Numbered from the stretch's first letter, positions 42,416 through 53,882 are shown. The stretch: 64,000 bases of DNA from Halictus rubicundus (GCF_050948215.1 NC_135155.1:13968001-14032000); one strand, 5' to 3'. A program made the numbers and translations. The notes: a model not told the origin generated them from the sequence alone.

Positions 42416-43905
42416 GTACATTAGAACTGACACACTGCTTCTGAGGAACGATCATTGCTCCGCGATGTAATAAAATATTTTCCCGCGGTCGCTCTAATCA
42501 TCGGAGAGGAGAGCATCGATCCCCGGGTTATCTTCACGTGGTTAATTAATATTAATTACACGAGCGCGTTCGCCCGTATCAGCGCATTAGACGTATCGCC
42601 CGACAAATAAAGCACGAAGCGAAAGAAACGATGGCCGATCTCCGGGCTGCGGGGTAAATGACAAACGAGACCAACACGATGTTGCACTATAAATATATAT
42701 GTATGTATATATGTACCATCGCATACCTCCTATATCTATATACCTCCGTCGAAAAGCACGCGCGCACAGCTACTTCCGGTTCTACCCTCTCGAGCGTCGA
42801 AATATCCGGCCCCTGCTTTGGATCTCCGTCGTATCAATCTGGAAGCTCTTAAGAGGATCTCCCTCGAGTGGGATCGCGATAGCAATTAGCCTCGAAAGAC
42901 GCCAGCGCACCGAAGTCCTGGCAAATATACTGGGTGTGGCACCTGAAACCGCGAATTTGCACAGCGACCAGCAAGAGTTAATCGACCATTTTTATAATTT
43001 TTCTATTTATTCAGAGTCCCAACGATCTCGCGGACACTGTACGCACAAATGAACGAAACTGAATCGGTAGCATCTCGTGGTAATTGCAACCCCGTGTCCA
43101 CGGTGGCAATTTTCACGGTTAAACAAACAACAAGTACCTGTTGCACGCGGATTACGGATAATAAAAAGACGGAGAAGCCTCTCTCTGTTAAATGTTCCCG
43201 CCTCTTCATGGCTGGGATGCTCCCATGGAAAAATAGTCACCGCCGACCGGAGTAACGGGATCCACCGGGTTTTCTCATTATCGCCGGTATTACGAGGCCA
43301 TTCATTCAAATTTACTCCGATTCTGACCGGGAATAAACTCGGGATACGCATACCATCACCGTGAGTCACGGCGTTATGGCGACTCAATTAACCTTCTCGC
43401 ATGTAAATCCCGAGGAACGCTCGCTGATAAACGCTCCGGTGCGTTTCCGCAAATGAATCGCAACGAGGAATTCGCTACAGAAGTCGCCCATGACACGCGA
43501 TCATACAAATAGTATAGTCACGAATTATCGCGAGTAGACGCGCCACTGTCAGCACTATACAGAGCCGTTACTTCATGTTTGCCCATTTTCCAGCTGTGTC
43601 ACAGATCTCTAGATCACGGATTTTTATGCACTTATGGAGAAATTGCGTTAAAAATGACTGGCTGCCTGGTCAAAATACGAGGATCAAATGTATTCGATTT
43701 TTGTCAAAATGCATACTTGAATTGTACAATCTACCGAATCGACTCCCATGAAATTCACAATCTGAGTAAACATCAAACAAAAAAGCCGAAACCAGTCATT
43801 TGGCCGACGGTGCTTCCGGCCTGGGTCTATTTTGACCCAGAGCATTAAAGCTGACAATTACTCATGTTGAGTCAAAAAACTTGATAAATAAAATTTCGAA
43901 TCGTT
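42416..43905. other. No supported gene; hAT-type left-end relic near 43609
   Basis: Mixed sequence with a short AT-alternating stretch (TATATGTATGTATATATG) near 42693. Near 43609 TAGATCACGGATTTTTATGC resembles a hAT-type left end without a partner. Opposed frames around 43007-43387 have no recognised domain. Confidence 0.35.
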
Positions 43906-43909
43906 TTAA

Positions 43910-44052
43910 GGGGCCGGTCTGCGTAGATTCGCGATAAGGTAGAGTGACTACATTACCGACAAAAAATAGTTTTACGTGCCTCAAGTTTTCGTCCTTATAC
44001 AAGAATATTTTCAATTATGAATTAAAAAAGTCACGTGACCTATCCCGGGCCC
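43910..44052. mobile_element. TTAA-flanked MITE (GATTCGCGATAAGG family), short complete copy
   Basis: TTAA lies at 43906-43909 and 44053-44056. The left end is GGGGCCGGTCTGCGTAGATT and the right end is the reverse complement of GGGCCCGGGATAGGTCACG. The left block (GATTCGCGATAAGGTAGAGT onward) matches 39241, 16304 and 52491 closely. It is 143 bp long, so it appears to be an internally deleted form of the 519-bp copy. Confidence 0.88.
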
Positions 44053-44281
44053 TTAAGCAATATTAATTTTATAGTTCATTTACCGATCTCACAAAAATTT
44101 GTGGGACAAGTATTTGGTCCCGAGTGCGCTCCACTTTTGGATCATCGCAAGCCGATCGAGGATCTGGAGGCGCGAAGGAATTCAGGGTCGTCCAGGAGAT
44201 TGATGCTACGTCTTCGGGGTCGTATCAATCGCATAATCGTTGTGTGCTTGAGGTCACGGGGATCGTTCTGCCGTCAGGGAG

Positions 44282-44284
<3 letters not shown>

Positions 44285-44316
<32 letters not shown>
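44285..44316. repeat. (GA)n microsatellite
   Basis: A pure GA run followed by an imperfect purine tail to about 44335. The sequence 44336-44935 is GC-rich without a supported gene; TTTAACGCGTCGACTGCC near 44814 resembles the end of the TTAA element at 36439. Confidence 0.95.
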
Positions 44317-44319
<3 letters not shown>

Positions 44320-44935
44320 GAAGAGAGAAAGAGAGTAAGGCGATCGCTCCTCCCACAAAAAGCGAGCAAAATCGAAGCAGGTGCAATTGGCCGTGCGGAG
44401 CGAGCAGTCCGGGGGAATCCTCGAAACAATTATAGACCGACCGATGGACGGGGCCCGTGTTGTGTGCAGTATGCAATTCTGTCCGGGGCTACCGTACTTG
44501 TAATTGCTTCCGAAGCAATAACGTCCCGCGGAAAAATCCCGCTCGAGACCACGGAAGACGAGATCGCGTGATACCCGCCTCCGGTTGCGTTTTCTACGTG
44601 CGCTCGCAACGCGCGGATTTTTACGACTTCCGTCTTTCGGACCAACACGACGCCCGCCAGGATTAATGCGAGCTTCGAAATCGGCACGCCCCTCAGCCGC
44701 TTCCGAGCCTAATTGGGCGAATCAGAGCTCTCCCACTGTTTCCCGATCGCGACTACACTCCTCGTCACGTCGAAAAGCATTTGCTTCTGCCGAAAGATTC
44801 TTTCCGTGTGTGTTTAACGCGTCGACTGCCGATCAATCACCTTTAGAAAAAAAATCCAACACAGTCAAAGAAGTTTAATCACACAGTGGGGAATGGAAAC
44901 TAAGTAGAATTAATACGTTTAATTTTTGTAAGTGT

Positions 44936-44996
44936 CCTTCAACTTTAAGCTTTACGTACTCAATTTTGCTATAAAAAGCATAAAATCCGCAGTCTA
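44936..44996. mobile_element. hAT-type MITE right-end fragment
   Basis: AAAGCATAAAATCCGCAGTCTA closes at 44996, identical to the family right terminus. The left part is not recognisable. Confidence 0.6.
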
Positions 44997-45059
44997 TTAG
45001 TTTGTCACACTGTATCCCCTAATCACTTTGTTATTTATCCGGATACAAGAAATATTTAG

Positions 45060-45255
45060 GAAGAAAGTTATCGTATTCGGTGGGGGGCATAAGTCTGTGC
45101 GGGCGAAGGTCGTCTCAAGGACACATTTACTGTTTTTTTTTAATGAAATGATATGGTTTTACATTTACGTGTTGTTTATAGAGCGTTCCAAGACGAATAC
45201 AATGACCTATCACGAAGATCATTTAAGCTCAAGTTCACATTACGACTGCAATTGA
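45060..45255. repeat. AAGGTC-rich interspersed repeat fragment
   Basis: It shares CCAAGACGAATACAATGACC and the preceding TTTTTTTAATGAAATG-like segment with 23041-23200. It sits between a hAT-type right end (44996) and a full hAT-type MITE (45275). Confidence 0.5.
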
Positions 45256-45274
45256 AAAGAGTATACGTAATAAC

Positions 45275-45475
45275 TAGACTGCGGATTGTATGCATTTATC
45301 AATGAAGTGAGTAGGTGCAATTTAAAACGGTAAAAACATTAGAGAAATTTCCAGACATATATATATTATTTTCAATCTATTAAATGTATTAAGAAAGAAA
45401 TTAAAATTTTATTTCACCCCAGTTCGTTGCAATTCGAATAGAAAGTTTTCATTTCCCATAAAGATCCGCAGTCTG
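45275..45475 (-). mobile_element. hAT-type MITE, full length, reference copy
   Basis: The left end is TAGACTGCGGATTGTATGC and the right end CATAAAGATCCGCAGTCTG closes at 45475 (201 bp). The flanks GTAATAAC (45267-45274) and ATAATAAC (45476-45483) match at 7 of 8 positions and fit nTnnnnAn. Relative to 1750-2221 it lies in reverse orientation and aligns end to end with that copy once the nested element there is removed. It has no coding capacity. Confidence 0.9.
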
Positions 45476-45483
45476 ATAATAAC

Positions 45484-46341
45484 ACAGTTATCATTTTGTA
45501 AAATGGACTCCTGGACACCGACACGAAGAAAACTGACTCGAACTTCAAGAGATTTGGACTTGACATATATTTATTTAACACATGAGATCAGATATTTGTG
45601 TCCTTTTCAGTCCACCTCAAGCAAGTGTTATTATAGCTTGCAAAAAGTTCTAGTTTGAATCAATTTCATGAAAATTTTGCGAATTAATGCCACCGATTTT
45701 ATAGAAACGGCCCGGTGTGCCACGGTATCGAGAGTCCGAGGATCGCGGGGCGGCGAGCGATTACGGAAGAATCCGCAGAAAATAAAGCAGAACGGTTTAC
45801 AATGTAACGCCGGGACGCGCGCTCTTGCTCGCGCGCGGGGCGTAATTGCACCAGGGGGCCAGTGGGGTACCCCGTTTACTTCTATTCCCGGGAGCCGTCG
45901 TGAGGAACGGACAGACGTGTCCCGCGTCGGAGAGCCGATCGGGCGGCGCAGCGTGCGAAAAAATCCGGGACGCTCGGCCGCTACCGATCTGCAAAATCGT
46001 CCGGTAATCGCAGGTTGCCCGCGAGAGAGAGAGAGAGACAGGTGCGTGCTCCTCGGCTCTCTCGGAGCGCTCTCTCGGGCGGCCGAGCGACAATCGCCGG
46101 TTCCCAAGCGGCTCCGAACGACCTCTCGGCCCCTGGAGTGAGGCCGCGCCCACCGCCGAGCGCGGCCGATCTCGGCCGATCCGGTTCGTCGGTCGCGGCG
46201 ATCGCGAACGAGCCGATCCGCGAGCCGAACCGATCTCGACCGATCCGGGCCGAGCCGCGCCGACAATTGCACCGACTCCGCAAGACTCAACCGTCCACCA
46301 ACGACCTTCCCTTTAATGTTCCGCCCGTGACCGAACCTGTA
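45484..46341. other. AT-rich then CpG-rich island; possible 5' UTR/promoter
   Basis: From about 45700 to 46340 the sequence is strongly GC- and CpG-rich with a short GA run at 46022-46038 and repeated CCGATC/GAGCCGA motifs near 46140-46260. It leads directly into the exon candidate at 46342. Open frames on both strands across the island are explained by composition. Confidence 0.4.
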
Positions 46342-46461
46342 ATGACCTCGAACACGGACGTACTTTCGGCGAACGATTTTTACGAGCTCGAAACTACGTC
46401 CCGCGGAATGCTCAACCGGCTTTCGGCCATCGCACGCTTTCTCAGTGGGCTGCTACAAACT
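46342..46461 (+). CDS. Candidate first coding exon (unrecognised)
   Basis: ATG at 46342 opens a 40-codon frame that begins MTSNTDVLSANDFYELETT and continues with MLNRLSAIARFLSGLLQT, a plausible amphipathic helix. It ends at 46461 directly before GTAAGTAT, a strong donor core, in phase 0. It sits at the 3' edge of a CpG-rich island, as a first exon would. The frame is also open upstream, so the start could lie further 5'. No known protein is recognised and no partner exon was identified in the window. Confidence 0.3.
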
Positions 46462-47596
46462 GTAAGTATCAATTTGATCTCGGTCGCTGCGATTTCCGGG
46501 GATTTTTCACGGTTTTCGTTCGATCCCGGTTGTCTATGCTTCGTCCATCGAGGCGTGTCGGTAAAGGTAAACAAACTCCACTCGAGTGCGACGAGGATGG
46601 CGTTACGTTTTTCAGATAGCAAAGGACGCACCCTGGTGTTTTGTTTACACATCTACGCTGACTCGTCTCGTTGGAACGAGTGTGTAGAGTGTCCGCGAGC
46701 GGCGTTGTTATTTCGGCCTAATCTATTAATCTATACGAATAATGTTATTCGGCCGATCCTAACGACCACCGAAGTCGTTAAAACCCGTTAACATTTTATA
46801 TGTAAAATTATTAAAAAAATTATATACATATTTATTATGTCGATGCGTACCGACTGTCTTGTGTTGTTTCCATTGTTTTATGATGCGTCTTAAAAGCGTC
46901 CGCGTTGGAACAATGATGTTGATCCTTTGCAATCTAAAGCTCCGTTCACACCGAACCAAGTTGTTGCCTCTTGTTGCCTTGTTCGTCTTTTGCAACATCA
47001 ACTAAAAGTTGCTCGTAGTTGCCTCAGTGCGGAGAACGCGTTTCCTCACTTTTATTTTAAAGCTTGCTGTGACGGTACGATCGAACTATGTTTCCATTGT
47101 GTAGCTTCGCGAACCCGTTCGAGTCACTCGATGGGAAAACGGTGTAAGCCGAAAATATTGTTTTACGCTTGCGTTTGCGGTGGATTCGCTGTAAACATTT
47201 CTGCCGCGCGCCGTTACGCGAACGAGCCAGCAGAAGGATGCAACGTTTTACTCGATCGGGGAATAGAATTGCATCGGCGCGGCGGCCGATCCCGCACGTC
47301 CACGCGATGCAATTTTCAGGATCTCTCCGTACGCTTGTCGAACAAGGTACCCGCGATTCATTATCGGCGCTCGCTCGTTCATTTGCTCGTTTCTCGCGTT
47401 AACGATCGTAATTTGAGATTATGTATCGGAAAATGTGTATTCCTTCGGGATTCGCCGTGCCCGGCCGATGCAATCTGCGATTCGAAAGGAATAAGAAGAA
47501 AAAAAAAAAAAAAGAAACGCAACGGAGTGCACGCGGCTCGATCGATGGCCCTTCGCGTTTCCGTTCGTTCTAGCGCGTCCAACGATTTTAATGGTT

Positions 47597-47598
<2 letters not shown>
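46462..47598. other. No supported gene
   Basis: If the exon at 46342 is real this would be intron. Frames around 46927-47660 run into the GA tract and have no recognised domain. An A-run lies at about 47495-47513. Confidence 0.3.

Positions 47599-47656
<58 letters not shown>
47599..47656. repeat. (GA)n microsatellite
   Basis: About 58 bp of pure GA, among the longest in the window, immediately before the tandem array at 47690. Confidence 0.97.
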
Positions 47657-47659
<3 letters not shown>

Positions 47660-47689
47660 AGACGAGTCGTTGATTAGTCAGTCGTTTAT

Positions 47690-48635
47690 TGGCCTCGTTA
47701 ACGGTAATCGTTGTTATTATCGCGTTTGTGCTATACCAAAGTTGACATAAAATAACGGGGAGCAAGAAAAATGGCGAGATGATGCTGCTAAGTCGATTAC
47801 TGGTAATGTGGACGGTGATCGTTGTTATTATTGTGTCTTCACATTGCAAAATTTTACATGAAACAACAGCAAGACAAGTAAATGGCAGTAGGAGTGACAA
47901 AAATGGTAAAATAATGCAGTTAGGTCAATTTACTGTTATTACGAAAGGTAAATGTTATTATTACTGTGTCTTTACAGTGCAGAGATTGGCACAAAATAAG
48001 AGCAAGACAGGAAAATGTCAACAGGAGGACAAAGAAAATGGTAAAATAATGTAGTGAAGTCATTTACTATTATCACGAAGGGTAATCGTTGCTATTATAG
48101 CATTTGTACGATACCAAAGTTGATACAAAATAAGGGGCAGCAAGGAAAATGGTAACAGAAGAGAAGAAAATGGTAAAATAGTGCAGTTAAGTAATTTACC
48201 ACCACTGTCAACGGTAATCGTTATTATTACTTCGTCTTTGCAGTGCAAAGATTGACGTAAATGGAGAACAACACAGGAAAATGGCAACCGGAGAAGAAAG
48301 AAAATGGTAAAACAATGTAGTGAAGTCATTTACTATTATCAGAAAGTTAGTCGTCGCAATTATCGCGTTTACACGATACCAAAGTTGATACAAAATAAAG
48401 GGCAGCAAGGAAAATGGTAACAGAAGAAAAGAAAATGGTGAAATAGCGCGGTTAAATCACTTACCACCACTGTCAACGGTAATCGTTATCATTACTGCGT
48501 CCATAGAGTGCAAAGATTGGCATAAAATAAGAGCAAGAAAGGAAAAGGGCAACGAAGAAGATGGTAAACTAACGCATCTACGGTCATTTACTACCACTGT
48601 CAACGGTGATCGTTATTATTATCTGCGTTTGTTAG
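47690..48635. repeat. Tandem array, about 132-bp unit, 7 copies, dimeric higher order
   Basis: TCGTTGTTATTA-like blocks recur at about 47708, 47819, 47950, 48086, 48218, 48351, 48483 and 48610. Two unit types alternate: one carrying GATACCAAAGTTGATACAAA and one carrying TGCAGTGCAAAGATTG. Shared sequence includes GAAAATGGTAAAATAATG. Units are diverged and the first is shortened to 111 bp. Confidence 0.93.
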
Positions 48636-50727
48636 CTCGAGCCACGACCGAGGACGCAGGATAACAAGATCCGAGTCGATAATTGCAATAGCAATGGTGT
48701 TCCACGTCCCGCTAACGATTGCGTCGCATTAAGTTCCACGATTGATACGTTATAGAAGATTTCCAAGGGGACCGTGCGCCGGTCCCCATGGTCGACCATG
48801 CAATAAATTCCGTTCGAAGTCGGAAACGCAAGGAGTTTATTCTACCACGGTGGTTAAAACCGGCGAGGATGGTTGGCCAAGGCGAGCGGAGGCCTTTCGA
48901 GAGACACGGGCCCACAGAATTTCCGGTTCTCGCTGGTGACGCTAATTGCGAAGTCAAGGAAATATAATTTGATTTAGCGGCGGCGTAGGACATCGTGCAA
49001 CGTCCACTAATGGGGACGTTTATGCAGCATGTGCTCTCGTGTTGCAACGGAATCGCCGCGAGCGGGATATAGTTCAGCTTTTTCGCGAAAAATTGTGTGG
49101 AGCCGAGAGCTTTCCAGGAACTTGGGAAAGCTTGCCTAAGAATGAAAGTTGTTCCATCGTGCCGGTTGTTGCAACAGAGTTGTGGGAGGTTTCAACATTC
49201 ATGCGAATGGACAGGACAGTACAATTTCAGCAAATAATGTTGCTTCTTTCGGGACCGTCGAATTAATCAAGGCCTGTAGTACTGACTCCGAGGAATATCT
49301 CAAAATTGTTTACCAAATTCTAAATTATTGTTCTCGGCTCGAATGTAGCATTCTGAAACTCTAGGTAGCAGAACTCGATCGAACAGTGAAAGCATCGCGA
49401 GAAAAGAAAATGATTTCTCCTGCCCGCCGGAAGAGTTTCCTCGGGACTTTACAACCGCGCGTCCCGTTTAGCCTAAATCTCGAGCGAACAATAAAGCGTG
49501 TGCACACGTGCAACGCGAAAGCTTGTACACGTGTGTAAGTAGGTATCAAACGGCGGACAAGCGTAGAATGTACGATCGTTGCCGATCGTTGCTTCGGGAA
49601 CTTATTATGACGAAGATCTCGCGGAGGAATGGCTCTTATTGCGGAAATTAAGTGTGCAAGTTTATGGCGGACCCCGAGCACGCTTGCTTTGGTCGTAAAA
49701 CCCGGGAACCTGTAAGTCACGGGTCAGTTATCGAATCGAAGAAGAGGAAGTCAGCCTCTGGAATTCGAGAGGTTCTAATTACCCGGATTAGCGTTCCGAG
49801 TCGCTCGGTAGCCGAAGCAAATTCGCGAAAGTCGAGTTTGCTGTAAGCGTTTATCGATTTATTAGGTCCCGAACTGTTTTCCGGCATAACCCGTTGAACT
49901 GCGAATTTTTTCTCGATTGTTCCCCCAGAAAATCCCTTCGCTTCGATTAGAATGTAATTGAAAAAACGGTTCCTCGATTACGGTCCTAATCTTAAGACTT
50001 CTTATCAATTATAACACTGTGGCTCCGTGTACAATCGTCCCTAATTTTGTGTAATCGGTCCGAGTCCACGGAGGAAGATAAAATCGCAGAGCGGAGAGCC
50101 CGCGATACGCGATTTCTTGTCCATAGTAAAAGTTTAATGAACAAAAAATTTGGTTGTGCGGTCGTGTGCCGTTCGCGACCGATTAGTTTTAATTGCAGGC
50201 CGGCCCGGTATCCTGATTTCGATCGGTGCTCGAGGAAACAAAGTCGCGATCGTAAAACCCGCGGCGCAACCGAATCATCTTGTCTCGAAGGGCGGTCGCG
50301 AAGGGAGGCAACGCGAAGCCTTGCACACAGAGAACGCGCACGACGACGATACACCGGGCAGCCTTCATAAAATTCTTGGGCTCCTACCGGGAAACACGAC
50401 GCAGCCTGTAATTAGCACTTGACGATGCATTAGTACCGTGCGGTCTCCCTCATCTCGCCGGAGAACGCCCTTGCAATAAAGTTGAAATGACCAGAGCTGT
50501 TCGTCGTTAGCCGGCGACCACCGCTCTCTTGGAAAACCGGCGCCCTTCTTCCGTGCTTTCTGTGCCTCGTTACTCGTCCTGCGCCTCCCGCCGCCGATCA
50601 TTGCGTCTTTCCGTTATCGATCGAGCGATTTCGAATACCGTTCCGTCGCAGAATCGTCGTACGAGATACGGTGACTAATATTCGGACACTCTTAGAGAGA
50701 CGATAACTTTTTAAATATCGGACCACA
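48636..50727. other. No supported gene
   Basis: Mixed, partly GC-rich sequence with short opposed frames (48712-49047, 49361-49720, 49992-50370) lacking recognisable domains. No tandem array or complete MITE was noted. Confidence 0.35.
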
Positions 50728-51148
50728 CAGTGATTTCTCTATATATGTCGCCAAGGCCTGGATTATAAACGTCGCGGAATTATCCCCACTACCGCGGGGT
50801 ATACCCCGTCAGGGGCCACGGAGCTCGAGAGCCCTCGGACGCCGAGCAAACGGCGTTTTTCTGTCTGTGACCTTGAATGACATTGGAATAATCATTGTCA
50901 CTGAATTCCTAATGAAAGGGACTATCATTGTAGGCGTTTAAAAAAAGGGTGGTTCCATTTAAAAAAGTGAAGGTGACCTTGATATCTCTAAAAAAAATTA
51001 CATAAAAACAAAATTTTTGTTTGCATCGTGTCAGCCCCATTGTACCATTCAACTTTGTCCTTACCATATTTTACGTATCTTTAGAAACAACAAAGATATT
51101 TGAGGTGCAAACGTTAGGTGACTCACCCTGTATATCGAGAATTCACTG
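50728..51148 (+). mobile_element. CAGTG-type MITE enlarged by an ACAGGGTG-type repeat
   Basis: The left end CAGTGATTTCTCTATATATG begins at 50728 and the right end TATATCGAGAATTCACTG closes at 51148, followed by TA. The first 100 bp matches 42221 and the reverse complement of 33116 and 62050. From about 50880 to 51132 the interior is an ACAGGGTG-family repeat in reverse orientation (ending CACCCTGTATA). It is related to 36733 and probably inserted into the MITE. The left flank reads CA, not TA. Confidence 0.7.
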
Positions 51149-51154
51149 TACAAC

Positions 51155-51352
51155 GTTTTTGAAAAGTTAGAACAATTTAGTAGACTACGCGAAAAAGGAA
51201 TTTCGAAAAAAATTGCATCGGAATTGCAGAGAAAATACTAAAAGTTGTTCTTTACCACTTTTTCGAGAAGGTAGAACAATTTAATAGACTACGCGAAAAA
51301 GGAATTTCGAAAAAAATTGCATCGGAATTGCAGAGAAAATACTAGAAGTTTT
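51155..51352. repeat. Tandem duplication, 104-bp period
   Basis: AGAACAATTTARTAGACTAC begins at 51169 and 51273, with the following GCGAAAAAGGAATTTCG and GCATCGGAATTGCAGAG identical. This is a recent two-copy duplication next to the MITE end at 51148. Confidence 0.93.
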
Positions 51353-51529
51353 TACAACTTCTTCGTGTGGGCGAATGTTGAAAATTAAAAAAATACGTTT
51401 CGTATGTAGAGCAATTATACGTATTCCGAAAATGTCCTCCAAATGCAGCAAAATCAGCGACGTATAACGCCACAAAATCGATACAAAGAGCACTATCATC
51501 GCATGACGAGACCATGCGGACAATTAATT

Positions 51530-51684
51530 ATTGTATAAAACGGAAATTTTATGCATTTATGACGAAGTCAAAACATTTCTAGAATTCAAAAATGCTGTTT
51601 CTCGACTCATTAAAACGATTGAGAACAGGAAAAATTGCATGTGTAGCCGTATTAAATGCAGACTGTTTTACACAAAAGTCCGCA
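51530..51684. mobile_element. Decayed hAT-type MITE
   Basis: AAATTTTATGCATTTATGA near the left and ACACAAAAGTCCGCAGTCGA near the right resemble the family ends. Boundaries are approximate and no target duplication is seen. Confidence 0.35.
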
Positions 51685-51991
51685 GTCGAATCGTGACACA
51701 CGCGTTGCCCCGATTATTTCAATGCAATCTCTAATGCGTACGAACAGGTCCTAGTCGTTCTGGCTGTTCCGAACGAAATCGGTTCGGTAATTTCCGGAAA
51801 ATCGCGAGCAGTTTTTCGCAGCGTGCTATCTCGGTTAGGTTCTCGGGCCAGTTAATCTCTGCATCGGCGATGAATCGTCGCTGCAATCCTTCGTGTGGCT
51901 CATCGGCAGGTGCGGTTCTGTGTACCGAAGTTTAATTCCAGCAGAAACGACCCCGATGGGTAGAGGGATGAAGAGAAAGAGAAATAGAAAG

Positions 51992-52053
51992 GGAGAGAGA
52001 GAGAGAGAGAGAGAGAAAGGTAGAGTGTGTATAAGTGTTTGTGTGTGTGTGTG
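51992..52053. repeat. (GA)n followed by (GT)n microsatellite
   Basis: A GA run at 51992-52016 and a GT run at about 52037-52053 separated by a mixed 20 bp. The sequence 52054-52486 shows no supported gene. Confidence 0.93.
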
Positions 52054-52490
52054 GGAGAAACGGAACTGGAGGAGCGGCGCGTAGTCGCTTTAACAAGCCG
52101 AACTCATTACCATTCGTCAATTTGAGCTACGTTCCGGCGGAGTGACCAATGGCTCTCTATTCCCTGTAATGGGGTACGGTCCGACATCCGTCACCGTGGC
52201 ACCCGGGGCCGTTATAACTGGAGCACCCCGTTACGGAGCACCGACCACCATTCTCCAGCGACGCTGGAAATCCTTCCACCCCCATGGAAAGTGTCCAGCA
52301 ACGTTCCGAAAGGAGGGCCGACCTCCGCCCTCGTCTGCAACCGTTGCAGCAGGTCCACGATCGTCGTTACTAGAATTGTCTTTCTATGCAAACCACAGAA
52401 CGTATTTCTTTATACAATAACTTTACCGAGCCTGAAGTGATACGATTTTTAGAAATGTTTTCACAGTTTTGTATCTCTGGTCATTTTTAA

Positions 52491-52560
52491 GGGGCCGGTC
52501 TTCGTAGATTCGCGATAAGGTAGAGTGACTACATTACCGTCAAAAAATGGTGGTTTCACA
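52491..52560. mobile_element. TTAA-type MITE, left-end fragment
   Basis: TTAA at 52487-52490 precedes GGGGCCGGTCTTCGTAGATT and the family block GATTCGCGATAAGGTAGAGT. Similarity to 43910 ends at about 52560 and no right end was found. The following 52561-53185 has a hAT-type end relic (CTGCAGTCTA at 52669-52678) but no gene. Confidence 0.75.
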
Positions 52561-53189
52561 AAATCGGAAAAAGATTTTCGAAGTATTCTACCGGATCGAC
52601 AATGACTGAGAAACTAGCTTCTTGTTTAGCATCAGAAAGGCCTGGAACCGTTATGAACGCGTGAAATCTGCAGTCTAATGGCATTTCACGGAAAGTTTAC
52701 GTCATTTCGTCTCCAGGACAAGGATCGTCTCTGTCGATCGTCTAATTGTACACGGGATCGAAGACCTTCAACGAAATCAACGTCCGGCGAGCGAGCGTAG
52801 CGACAATCAACGAGGATGACACGGAGGTATTAAAACGCTGTTTAGATCCAACGGCTGACAGTGACGACTGCTTGTCAACGATCGAACGTCGCTGTCGTGA
52901 CACCGGGTCCTAGGAAGTACCTGCTCGTTCTCCACGAGCGTGACATTACGGCGTACCGGTGCGACGATCTTCGGAGCTGAACCTGGAGAAAGCGTTGTTC
53001 CCGATTTCTTCCGAGATAAACGAGATAAACGAGATAAACATCGTCCAAGTTGTTCCGAGGACGATCCTTGGTTTGCGTAATACCCATCAGAAAATGGTTT
53101 CCGTACGTAATTGTTACGGGAAGGGACGAAAAAAACGGTTACGATGAAAACAAGATTCACAACCAACTTAAATAGTACATTTTAGTTCG

Positions 53190-53262
53190 GTTATTAAAAT
53201 TTTTGATTATTTCATGTTACATCTACTCTTTTTTGTTACAAATGCATAAAATTCACAGTCTA
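53190..53262. mobile_element. hAT-type MITE right-end fragment
   Basis: ACAAATGCATAAAATTCACAGTCTA closes at 53262, preceded by TTTTTTGTT as in 15140-15183. Only six bases separate it from the TA target of the mariner MITE, so the mariner element landed within the presumed hAT target duplication. Confidence 0.6.
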
Positions 53263-53269
53263 TTTCATA

Positions 53270-53476
53270 GGTCGTCCCATAAGTTAGTGCCGTTATGTTT
53301 ATATTATTCACCGTTGAAAAGTTTTTTAACGAAAAACCGCAGAAATTTTATAGTGACGGTATGATGTATTTGCCAGAAAGGTCAGAAGAGGTTGTGGAAC
53401 GAAAGGGTGATTACATATTTTATTTTTAGAATTTAAATGGTACAAGAGTAAACGGCACGAACTTATGGGGCGACCT
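53270..53476 (+). mobile_element. Mariner-family MITE with TA target duplication
   Basis: The left terminus GGTCGTCCCATAAGTTAGTG at 53270 and the right terminus, the reverse complement of GGTCGCCCCATAAGTTCGTG, closing at 53476, form inverted repeats of about 26 bp. TA flanks both ends (53268-53269 and 53477-53478). The interior encodes the last residues of a mariner transposase in the expected position before the right end. It is thus an internally deleted mariner lacking the catalytic domain. Confidence 0.92.
53316..53429 (+). pseudogene. Mariner transposase C-terminal remnant
   Basis: The frame runs from GAA at 53316 to TAG at 53427-53429, about 37 codons. It includes FYSDGMMYLPER and then EEVVERKGDYIF, matching the conserved C-terminal pattern of mariner transposases (F-Y-x-x-G-I-x-x-L-P-x-R-W-x-x-V, then G-x-Y). 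The tryptophan after the arginine is replaced by Ser. No start codon, DNA-binding domain or DDD catalytic region is present, so it cannot encode an active enzyme. Confidence 0.88.
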
Positions 53477-53489
53477 AATATTACAAATA

Positions 53490-53600
53490 TATAGAGTTCC
53501 TAGTATTTATTTTTTACTAGTAGAGTCAGCAATTTTAATATTGGGGGTGCTGTTAAAGTTTATGTAAAATGAAAGCGACATTATTAGGCTGCGTTTATGT
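53490..53600. repeat. Dispersed repeat shared with 57184-57285
   Basis: Both segments carry TAGTATTTATTTWTT, then TAGAGTCAG, a GGG-TGYTG block and finally TTATTAGRYTGYGT. The last resembles a degraded hAT-type left end (TAGGCTGCG at 53584 and TAGATTGTG at 57267). The element type is unknown. Confidence 0.6.
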
Positions 53601-53882
53601 GTGATTCTAGCAAATAGGTCAAAGATATCTGTTACAAACATGGACTTTCGAATATTTATTTATCGACAGCAGGGTCAGATGATAATTTTATTCAACTTGT
53701 CTCACCATTGGGACCTAAATGGCCCAATCCATCCCATCGCAGACGCCACACGTCGATCCCAGAAGTGGATAAACACTCTTCCAGCTGTCACTAAACAACG
53801 CACCACACATTCAAACATTTGTAGACCTGCGTAGCCTGGATCGCGGTAGAAAAGAGAGACGGTTCCGACAGGGAATGGAGGA

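Noticed and set aside
46015..46791. Plus-strand open frame of about 258 codons treated as one gene
   Set aside because: The upstream part is CpG-island sequence with a GA run and the downstream part continues past a strong splice donor. Only the 40-codon piece before the donor is kept as a weak exon candidate.
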